Of a stretch of 14,063 nt of DNA, positions 1 to 4,851 are shown piece after piece (positions within the stretch are counted from its first letter, which is position 1; the number at the start of each line of letters is the position of its first letter). The stretch is taken from positions 1-14,063 of the forward strand of contig DASWIV010000142.1 of the NCBI GenBank assembly GCA_036397475.1. Reading direction: 5' to 3'. The stretch comes from DASWIV01 sp036397475 (lineage in GTDB: Bacteria; JAJVIF01; JAPKYR01). The notes beneath the pieces were generated by a model. The model worked only from the letters and a program-made list of their open reading frames with translations, did not search any database and was not told the DNA's origin. A program made the translations under genes and the position numbers.

Positions 1-2
1 TC

Positions 3-140
3 GCTGGGATGCTTACTGGCATGATAAAAATTCCCCAAGGTTGGTGGCATAAAAATCAATCCGCGCTCACACCCCAGCAGGACGGACACCTAAATAAATT
101 CGCCGGGGCGAATTTTGCGAGCGCCACAAAATCTTTGTAA
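3..140 (+). CDS. C-terminal end of a probable molybdopterin-dependent oxidoreductase (partial)
   Basis: This is the last 45 codons of a gene that begins before the window, ending in TAA at 138-140. The reading frame carries the pattern GMIKIPQGWW, then a short linker, then N-x-x-x-LTP, then a Gly-Ala stretch and a short final strand. That order resembles the end of the molybdopterin dinucleotide-binding domain in DMSO-reductase-family enzymes, where a 'GW-W' segment precedes an 'N-x-LT' segment. Such enzymes are oxidoreductases holding Mo or W bis-MGD, often with Fe-S clusters; which substrate this one used cannot be told from the tail. The alcohol dehydrogenase gene follows after about 44 bases on the same strand, so the two may be cotranscribed. 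Only a short fragment is visible, so the family call is tentative. The two other forward frames here meet stops by positions 24 and 52. Confidence 0.5.
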   Translation, partial: AGMLTGMIKIPQGWWHKNQSALTPQQDGHLNKFAGANFASATKSL

Positions 141-162
141 CCCATACTTTACGTATGGGTTA
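138..162. promoter_or_regulatory. 10 bp perfect inverted repeat on the stop codon of the upstream gene
   Basis: TAACCCATAC (138-147) and GTATGGGTTA (153-162) are perfect inverted repeats separated by five bases. The left arm begins with the stop codon of the upstream gene. The right arm contains an ATG (155) that would extend the alcohol dehydrogenase, but that start is unlikely. No T-tract follows on either strand, so a classical terminator is not supported. An operator, or a hairpin that protects or separates two parts of one transcript, is possible. Confidence 0.45.
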
Positions 163-184
163 TGTAAAGAGTAAACTACCATCC

Positions 185-1180
185 ATGAAAGCCATGGTCC
201 TGGAAAAACAGGGCAAAGGATTGCAGCTCCAGGAAATACCTGTTCCTGAGCCCGATAAAAAGCAGGTCCTGATCGAGGTCAGCGTATGCGGTGTCTGCAG
301 GACAGATCTGCACGTTGTCGATGGCGACTTGAAAGAGCCTGAGCTTCCGCTGGTACCCGGACATCAGATTGTGGGTAAAATTGCCGGGCTGGGAATTCTC
401 GCGAAAAAATTCAAATTGGGAGACAGGATCGGGGTGCCGTGGCTTGGCGGATCATGCGGACATTGCGAATTTTGCTTAAGCGAAAGAGAAAACCTGTGCG
501 ATTATCCGATTTTTACCGGATATCAGATTAACGGTGGATTTGCCGAATACTGTGTAGCAGACGAAAAATTCTGCTTCCCGATTCCCGGAGAATATCCGGA
601 TCTACAGGCTGCTCCTCTCCTCTGTGCTGGATTGATCGGTTACAGGTCGCTTAAAATGGCGGGAGAAGGAGAGAATATCGGTTTCTACGGTTTTGGTGCT
701 GCGGCCCATATATTGGCGCAGGTTGTTAAATGGCAGGGACGGAAGGTCCATGCATTCACCCGTGCAGGCGACGATAAAAGCAAGAAATTCGCTGAAGAAC
801 TTGGGGCTGTATGGACAGGAAATTCAGGTGAAACTCCGCCTGTAAAACTCGACTCCGCGATAATTTTCGCGCCGGCGGGAGAGCTGGTTCCTGAAGCGTT
901 GAAGGCGGTTAAAAAAGGAGGGGTTGTAGTGTGCGCCGGAATACATATGAGCGATATCCCGTCGTTCCCGTATGAGAATTTATGGGGGGAGAGAGTTGTA
1001 AGGTCAGTCGCGAATCTGACAATCAGGGATAGCGAAGAATTTCTTGAGTTAGCGCCAAAAATTCCTGTAAAGACTGAGGTAAATCCATATCCACTGGAAA
1101 AAGCGAACGACGCGTTGAACGATCTGCGGGCTGGCAGATTCAACGGGGCTGCTGTGATTACGGTTAAGGAATCGTCATGA
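185..1180 (+). CDS. Zinc-dependent alcohol dehydrogenase family protein (MDR superfamily)
   Basis: A cytosolic zinc alcohol dehydrogenase expected to interconvert an alcohol and an aldehyde with NAD(P)(H). Counting from ATG 185 (331 residues), the catalytic zinc ligands are Cys38 in the CGVCRTDLH motif, His60 in PGHQIVG and Cys147. The structural zinc site is Cys91, Cys94, Cys97 and Cys105. A Gly-rich nucleotide-binding turn (GFGAAAH) lies near residues 169-175. The usual GHE motif is GHQ here. Length and motifs fit the bacterial 'zinc-binding alcohol dehydrogenase family' of the TIGR02822 type. An in-frame ATG at 155 lies inside an inverted repeat and adds ten atypical residues, so the start at 185 is preferred, although no strong ribosome binding site precedes either. 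It follows a probable molybdopterin oxidoreductase and overlaps the next gene by four bases. The real substrate is not visible. Confidence 0.88.
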   Translation: MKAMVLEKQGKGLQLQEIPVPEPDKKQVLIEVSVCGVCRTDLHVVDGDLKEPELPLVPGHQIVGKIAGLGILAKKFKLGDRIGVPWLGGSCGHCEFCLSERENLCDYPIFTGYQINGGFAEYCVADEKFCFPIPGEYPDLQAAPLLCAGLIGYRSLKMAGEGENIGFYGFGAAAHILAQVVKWQGRKVHAFTRAGDDKSKKFAEELGAVWTGNSGETPPVKLDSAIIFAPAGELVPEALKAVKKGGVVVCAGIHMSDIPSFPYENLWGERVVRSVANLTIRDSEEFLELAPKIPVKTEVNPYPLEKANDALNDLRAGRFNGAAVITVKESS

Positions 1181-1896
1181 CGAAGCCACTATCCGAGGCT
1201 GAACATAGGTTCGCAAGTGCCGCGCGCAGCCGTGTATCCATCCTGATCGCTATTTTTATAATATCAGTAATCGCAACCTCTGTTTCAGGATATATCCTTT
1301 CCACGATTGAGGATTTAAATCCGGACATCGTCTTCAGCGACCCACGCAGCCAGGTGTGGTCATTTTTGATTCTGTTTGGAACTATCGGAATTTTTGGATC
1401 AGTCCTCTTGATGACCGGGATTTTTCCTCACAGGGAGGTCGCGAAATACACTTTGATTCTCGGGACTGAATCGCCGGACGTAACACCGGATGGGATGGAC
1501 GATGTCATTACTGCAATCAGGGATATTGCTGAAAGGTTAATGATGAAAGCTCCGCGTCCGGTAATCGCAGACCTGGAAGAATTAGGCTGGCCTCACATAC
1601 GCGCCAAATTTCTCGTCGGGATGGTCCACAGGCTCCAGAATTCGTTTGAATTCTCATCGACAGGCCCGAAAATATTCACGCAACTTCAGAAAAACTGGAG
1701 AGACCTATATGTACAGGTGGGTTGGGATGAAAAATACGCGAACAGGGTGATCGAGGTTGTCGGGGAAGTTCATATGGAGATGAGGAGCCATAGAAAATCT
1801 CCAGTTGCATTTGTGAGATTTCTGAAGGTTCTGGTTTTTGTACTTCCACTTTTATATATAGTGCTGAGAATAATCAGTTGTGCGGAGAATAATTAA
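1177..1896 (+). CDS. Uncharacterised membrane protein with three predicted transmembrane segments
   Basis: The family is not recognised. The 239-residue protein has hydrophobic segments at about residues 20-41, 61-82 and 211-234, with a soluble section of about 125 residues between the second and third. That section is charged, probably mostly helical, and rich in Trp-containing turns (ELGWPH, QKNWRD, QVGWDE). It holds no Cys or His cluster suggesting a metal or catalytic site; the only Cys is near the C-terminus. Its start codon overlaps the stop of the alcohol dehydrogenase (ATGA at 1177-1180), the usual sign of translational coupling, so it is probably in the same operon. A link to the dehydrogenase in function is only inferred from this overlap. 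The gene ends three bases before the convergent gene at 1900. Confidence 0.75.
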   Translation: MTKPLSEAEHRFASAARSRVSILIAIFIISVIATSVSGYILSTIEDLNPDIVFSDPRSQVWSFLILFGTIGIFGSVLLMTGIFPHREVAKYTLILGTESPDVTPDGMDDVITAIRDIAERLMMKAPRPVIADLEELGWPHIRAKFLVGMVHRLQNSFEFSSTGPKIFTQLQKNWRDLYVQVGWDEKYANRVIEVVGEVHMEMRSHRKSPVAFVRFLKVLVFVLPLLYIVLRIISCAENN

Positions 1897-1899
1897 ATC

Positions 1900-2448
1900 T
1901 TACCTCTCCCACGGATTCTCCACAGCCTCATAGCCGGTATCATCCACCTTCATATACGACGGCGGCGTTATCCCATATACATTTAATAACTTCTCTTCCG
2001 CTTTCCTTGGCTCTGAATGGCTCAGGAGAAAATTGACCTTCTGGGTACGTATCGCGATGCAGGGATCTGTATTATCTTTAATATGGATACTCCAGCCTGG
2101 TATCTGCCCTATCTCCGCTTTCGATTTTTTGCTCCCGAAATAATTCGCGGCACCGTGGGGAAGTCCTTCTATCTTTAATATGAACTCCTTGTCGATATTC
2201 AGTTTCTTGACCCGCAGTGCCCCCAGCTTAACTACAAGCTTTTCTTTGTACGCCTTAACGTTGATTCCGGGCGCGCGAACGATGAATCCCACCGCTATCA
2301 GGACACCTGCAATTTTAAGGATTGCCACAAGGATTGATGTAGACCATGTTCCAAGCGTCTGGGATACTACAAGCAGCACAACGCCGATTATTAACTGTCC
2401 TATGGCTTTTGATCCTCCGCTGACGGAATGTTCGAATTCAGGTTTCAT
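1900..2448 (-). CDS. Uncharacterised small membrane protein with a possible PH-like C-terminal domain
   Basis: The family is not recognised with confidence. The 182-residue protein has two hydrophobic segments at about residues 16-34 and 37-58, a membrane hairpin. A soluble domain follows with alternating strands (INVKAYKEKLVVKLG, EFILKIEGL, WSIHIKD, CIAIRT) and a final helix around the segment PRKAEEKLLNVYG. Two N-terminal transmembrane helices plus a beta-rich domain ending in a helix is the layout of bacterial PH-domain membrane proteins (YdbT/YdbS-like), but this is fold-level guesswork. The start at 2448 is preceded on the minus strand by AAGGGA at a suitable distance. It converges on the 1177-1896 gene with only three bases between stops and is transcribed away from the CheW-like gene. 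Confidence 0.65.
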   Translation of the reverse strand: MKPEFEHSVSGGSKAIGQLIIGVVLLVVSQTLGTWSTSILVAILKIAGVLIAVGFIVRAPGINVKAYKEKLVVKLGALRVKKLNIDKEFILKIEGLPHGAANYFGSKKSKAEIGQIPGWSIHIKDNTDPCIAIRTQKVNFLLSHSEPRKAEEKLLNVYGITPPSYMKVDDTGYEAVENPWER

Positions 2449-2641
2449 TCAGATTCCCTTCGATTTCTGATAAGGCAGGGGTATATCGTACGCAAAAAGG
2501 GCGGTTAAATCTACATAAATGGGTAAAATGAAGCAAGAAAGCCCTCCATACCTGTCGGGCCTTGGAAATTAAATAGGTTAATCACCTAGGCACGAGTGTT
2601 AACGGGTGCTCATCCCATGAAAATTATGCTATTCACAGCCA

Positions 2642-2674
2642 TTTTGTCCTATTAAGTTGTATTTAAGGACAAAA
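2642..2674. promoter_or_regulatory. 9 bp inverted repeat, operator or hairpin candidate
   Basis: TTTTGTCCT (2642-2650) and AGGACAAAA (2666-2674) form perfect arms around a 15-base AT-rich centre. The right arm is followed by two AAAAATCCC direct repeats spaced 18 bases start to start. No T-run follows that would make it a clear intrinsic terminator. Confidence 0.35.
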
Positions 2675-2745
2675 AATCCCTATAGAGCGAAAAATCCCAT
2701 TCGGTTTGATTAACGGACAGATTTACCCTCGTAAAGAATGGCAAA

Positions 2746-2757
2746 TTCTGATCAGAA
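2746..2757. promoter_or_regulatory. 12 bp perfect palindrome TTCTGATCAGAA
   Basis: A gapless palindrome about 150 bases before the CheW-like start, followed by a T-rich run (2767-2785). Its size and symmetry fit a site for a dimeric regulator. No regulator is assigned. Confidence 0.3.
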
Positions 2758-2903
2758 AGAATATGGATTTTTTTTGAAATTTTTAATACCAGATTTCAAG
2801 GCACTTTCAGAGTCAATAAGACATTTTTCATCCGGATAAGTCGAGTATCTTCATCTTTGGTGCTTTTCGTGCACCTTAGTAGTCCGCTGGAGTCATTAGA
2901 CAA

Positions 2904-3398
2904 ATGCAAAGAGAGAATCGCGACAATAATTCATATTCCTGTATTGCTGTCCAGATTGGATCACGGCGCTATGCATGCGATGTGGTTGATCTACAGGAGA
3001 TCATAAGGCGGCCAGTCATTGAGCCTTATTATGCTTCCTCCACATGGCAGACAGGGATGTTCAAAGACTCCCAGTCAGAAATTCCGGTTATCGATCTTTT
3101 ATGCAGGGACCCGCAGGGGCTCAGCCGCAGGGATGCTGTCCTGATGATCATGTCAATCGATGATACCAGGTTCGGATTTCTTGTGGACGAGGTCTACGAG
3201 TTCATAAAGGTCGAGCTGTCGGAGATCGCCCCCCTTCCCCCCCTGTTCGGGGGAATAGAAGGAGAATTTGTAAAAGGGATCGTAGTCTACGACGAGCAGG
3301 AATTTTATTTGATCGATCTATATCGGATAGTCTCCACTGTATCCGGGTCTGTACCTACAGCCGGGGCAAATACTGACGAGGGGATATCCAGGAAATAA
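2904..3398 (+). CDS. CheW-domain protein (orphan chemotaxis-type coupling protein)
   Basis: A single CheW domain fills most of the 164 residues (about 12-145). The hallmark pattern is present: an N-terminal strand pair with YACDVVDLQEIIRRP, the central IPVIDL strand, RFGFLVDEVYEFI, the PLPP loop followed by VKGIVVY, and the closing EFYLIDLYRI. CheW proteins are cytoplasmic scaffolds that link chemoreceptors to the CheA kinase, and related domains serve in other two-component signalling arrays. No CheA, receptor or CheY gene lies nearby, so its partner cannot be read from context. GGAG at 2889-2892 lies 11 bases before the ATG. A small XRE-type regulator follows after 49 bases on the same strand, probably in the same transcript. 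Whether it acts in motility is unknown. Confidence 0.85.
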   Translation: MQRENRDNNSYSCIAVQIGSRRYACDVVDLQEIIRRPVIEPYYASSTWQTGMFKDSQSEIPVIDLLCRDPQGLSRRDAVLMIMSIDDTRFGFLVDEVYEFIKVELSEIAPLPPLFGGIEGEFVKGIVVYDEQEFYLIDLYRIVSTVSGSVPTAGANTDEGISRK

Positions 3399-3447
3399 AG
3401 GGAAGAACATGAACCACTATCAGACCCGCAATTTTGGAGGAGAGAGC

Positions 3448-3663
3448 ATGAATTACCTCAGGGACTACAGAGTCAAAAAGCTCATGACTCAGAAAGAACT
3501 CGCCAAGGCGAGTGGCGTAAGCCAGGTCACAATCAGTTTCATCGAGAATCAGTTATCTGAGCCGATGGAACTCACCAAGCAGAAGCTTGCCCGCGCGTTG
3601 AAAGTACCGCCGGAAAAGCTGTTCCCGCCCAAAGAGCGCAGGCGACAGCGCGTTGGTGTTTAA
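3448..3663 (+). CDS. Small XRE-family helix-turn-helix DNA-binding protein
   Basis: A 71-residue protein that is almost entirely one Cro/C1-type helix-turn-helix domain (about residues 3-60). The scanning pattern is MTQKELAKASGVSQVTISFIEN, which covers helices two and three, followed by LARALKVPPEKLFP, the typical end of XRE domains. It should bind DNA as a dimer and act as a transcription regulator. An in-frame ATG at 3409 exists, but the strong GGAGG at 3436-3440 sits seven bases before ATG 3448, which decides the start. The C-terminus is very basic (KERRRQRVGV). It lies 49 bases after the CheW-domain gene. No sensor or ligand domain is present, so what it controls is unknown; autoregulation of the cheW-like promoter is one possibility. 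Confidence 0.85.
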   Translation: MNYLRDYRVKKLMTQKELAKASGVSQVTISFIENQLSEPMELTKQKLARALKVPPEKLFPPKERRRQRVGV

Positions 3664-3735
3664 TTAAAGCACCATTGCAACAGGCTGTACGCGGAATTGG
3701 CACCCGAGGATGAGAGTGTGGTGCGATAAAGCGCA

Positions 3736-3811
3736 GGCGTTATAAATATATTCGGGGGACGGGTAACGGCCCATTGATGCGAAATCCTTGTTACCCGTCC
3801 CCCGCAACGCC
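3736..3811. repeat. REP/BIME-like long palindrome
   Basis: CGGGGGACGGGTAAC (3753-3767) and GTTACCCGTCCCCCG (3790-3804) are perfect 15 bp inverted repeats around a 22-base centre. Outside them GGCGTT (3736-3741) pairs with AACGCC (3806-3811), leaving an AT-rich bulge on the left. Further out, GGTG-x-GATAA-x-GCG and its near-complement CGCTTATCAACACC extend an imperfect stem. Short GGGGAC-type palindromes of this kind are typical of repetitive extragenic palindromes mobilised by RAYT (REP-associated Y1 transposases), but no transposase gene is in the window. No T-tract follows, so it is not a simple terminator, although it could attenuate read-through from the XRE gene. Confidence 0.55.
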
Positions 3812-3943
3812 ACCGCTTATCAACACCTGTAGCCACCTTCCGCCAGGTATCCTGAAAAGGGTTAGGCGAAATCCATCCCGAATGGGCCTGAATTATCTGG
3901 AGATCTAACTGATCCTTCAAAATATAATTTTCTGATCTCGTAA

Positions 3944-3975
3944 ACCGTCCCTTCCCCAGGGGCGGTGATTTTTTT
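3944..3975 (+). terminator. Rho-independent terminator
   Basis: ACCGTCCC (3944-3951) pairs with GGGGCGGT (3959-3966), eight pairs with one G-U, across a 7-base loop. Seven consecutive T residues follow at 3969-3975. This is a standard intrinsic terminator on the plus strand. It lies about 280 bases after the XRE gene stop, so it ends either a long 3' untranslated region or a small RNA encoded in this gap. Confidence 0.7.
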
Positions 3976-4003
3976 ACAGGATCCCTTAAGCCCGAAAGTA
4001 TTA

Positions 4004-4073
4004 CAGAAGACCAGGTATGAGCTTGGTCACTGGTGAAGTCAGAAGAATGTCCAGATGTATGCATGGTCTTCTG
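4004..4073. repeat. 10 bp inverted repeat around a structured centre
   Basis: CAGAAGACCA (4004-4013) and TGGTCTTCTG (4064-4073) are perfect inverted repeats 50 bases apart. Within the centre a second TGGTC (4024-4028) can compete for the left arm. The element lies between the terminator and the promoter of the tlpA-like gene. It may be a folded RNA or a pair of regulator sites; no assignment is possible. Confidence 0.35.
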
Positions 4074-4118
4074 AAATCGCTCCATTCCAGCATCTAAACA
4101 GGTGAATCATAAATCCCT

Positions 4119-4172
4119 TTGCAACATGGATTCCTTCTGGTTTATAATGATCACGGTCGGGAATTGATTCCC
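4119..4172 (+). promoter_or_regulatory. Sigma70-type promoter with overlapping operator candidate
   Basis: TTGCAA (4119-4124) and a perfect TATAAT (4143-4148) are separated by 18 bases. GGGAAT-TG-ATTCCC (4159-4172), a 6 bp inverted repeat with a 2-base centre, lies at the expected transcription start, where a repressor would block initiation. The start codon at 4213 would leave a leader of roughly 55-60 bases. Confidence 0.6.
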
Positions 4173-4212
4173 TGCCCCTTTAATGTTTAAGGAAATTATC
4201 GGAGTAAAAACT

Positions 4213-4755
4213 ATGAGAATATTAACTCTCGCCATGATCCTGGCTCTCGCAAGCATATTCCCGTTTGCGGCGTCCGCTCAGGACACGGATGATAACGAGG
4301 TGTCGTGGGACGGCGTCCGGTTCGAGCTGGAATCGCTGGACGGCGACGACATGAATGAAGAAGATGTTTTTTCCGGCGCGGATTATTACATTGTCGATTT
4401 CTGGGCGACTTGGTGCCGTCCATGCTCGCAATACCTTCCGCAGCTGGAATCGATCGCGTCGGACTACGAAGGCTCATTGAAGATCGTGCTTTTCAGTGTA
4501 GACGATCCGGGCAATATAAGTACCGCGCGCGCGATGCTTGGAGGAGAGGATTATCCCTTCACAATTCTCTTCGATGTGGAAAAGGAGATCCAGAGAGATC
4601 TTGGTGTGGCAAGAATTCCGACGAGCATCATCTTCGATGCAAGCGGCGAGGAAGTATGGCGCCATATTGGTTATGAGCATGGCGATGAGGAAGAGGTCCG
4701 TGCCAAGCTTGTCGAGTTGATAGGAGAAGTAGAAAGTCCGGCTGAAGAAGAGTAA
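4213..4755 (+). CDS. Periplasmic TlpA/ResA-like thioredoxin-fold protein
   Basis: A 180-residue exported thioredoxin-fold protein. Residues 1-22 form a signal peptide with an Ala-x-Ala site before Gln23. The thioredoxin domain follows with the active site WCRPC (Cys68 and Cys71) in the context FWATWCRPC, and the cis-proline loop RIPTS (Pro136) before the last strands. TlpA/ResA proteins are usually reductants in the periplasm, keeping cysteines reduced for cytochrome c maturation or metal-site assembly. The C-terminus ends in a short acidic tail. GGAG at 4201-4204 sits eight bases before ATG 4213; an in-frame ATG at 4183 would disturb the signal peptide. A good promoter lies upstream. The DUF6029-like outer-membrane protein follows on the same strand, separated by 96 bases containing a weak terminator-like hairpin. 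The redox partner is not known. Confidence 0.88.
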   Translation: MRILTLAMILALASIFPFAASAQDTDDNEVSWDGVRFELESLDGDDMNEEDVFSGADYYIVDFWATWCRPCSQYLPQLESIASDYEGSLKIVLFSVDDPGNISTARAMLGGEDYPFTILFDVEKEIQRDLGVARIPTSIIFDASGEEVWRHIGYEHGDEEEVRAKLVELIGEVESPAEEE

Positions 4756-4793
4756 AATTCCGGATTCGAACGAAACGAAAATACTGAAATAAC

Positions 4794-4822
4794 GAGCTGC
4801 GAATAGCGGCTCTTAATTTATT
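4794..4822 (+). terminator. Weak intrinsic terminator or attenuator
   Basis: GAGCTGC (4794-4800) pairs with GCGGCTC (4806-4812), seven pairs including one G-U, around a GAATA loop. The mixed tail TTAATTTATT follows. The T-run is interrupted, so it may end only part of the transcripts, lowering expression of the barrel gene relative to the tlpA-like gene. Confidence 0.4.
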
Positions 4823-4851
4823 ACCGATATCCGCCCCAACCGGAGAGACGC

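Larger units (their letters stand above)
2449..2903. other. Gene-free region upstream of two divergent genes, with symmetric sites
   Basis: No convincing coding frame runs through this 455-base AT-rich stretch, which separates the minus-strand membrane protein gene from the plus-strand CheW-like gene. It holds a 9 bp inverted repeat TTTTGTCCT/AGGACAAAA (2642-2650 and 2666-2674), a direct repeat AAAAATCCC (2672-2680 and 2690-2698), a perfect 12 bp palindrome TTCTGATCAGAA (2746-2757) and a small hairpin GGTGC/GCACC (2859-2863 and 2871-2875). I could not find a confident -35/-10 pair for either gene. The sites may be regulator targets for the divergent genes. Confidence 0.5.
3664..4182. other. 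Gene-free region rich in RNA/DNA secondary structure
   Basis: This stretch of 519 bases has no convincing gene. A 141-codon minus-strand open frame (4085-3660) has no family-like features and runs through the palindrome, so it was not called. The region contains, in order, a long REP-like palindrome (3736-3811), a short dyad GAGATC/GATCTC around 3900-3938, an intrinsic terminator (3944-3975), a 10 bp inverted repeat (4004-4013 and 4064-4073) and the promoter of the tlpA-like gene (4119-4148) with an operator-like palindrome (4159-4172). A small untranslated RNA ending at 3975 is possible. Confidence 0.5.

Noticed and set aside
155..184. Extended start of the alcohol dehydrogenase at ATG 155
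   Set aside because: The ATG lies inside an inverted repeat and the extra ten residues do not fit the family's N-terminus; ATG 185 gives the usual MKAMVL beginning.
685..1143. Minus-strand open frame of 152 codons opposite the alcohol dehydrogenase
   Set aside because: It is a shadow of the zinc dehydrogenase, with low-complexity Ser/Thr/Ala translation and no motif.
3409..3447. Extended start of the XRE protein at ATG 3409
   Set aside because: The strong GGAGG at 3436-3440 serves ATG 3448, and the extra 13 residues add nothing to the domain.
3736..3811. Reading the REP-like palindrome as the terminator of the XRE gene
   Set aside because: No T-tract follows either arm, and a much better terminator lies at 3944-3975.
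3660..4085. A 141-codon open frame on the minus strand in the gap between the XRE and tlpA-like genes
   Set aside because: It runs through the REP-like palindrome and the terminator, its composition is not protein-like, and no domain or good ribosome binding site was seen.
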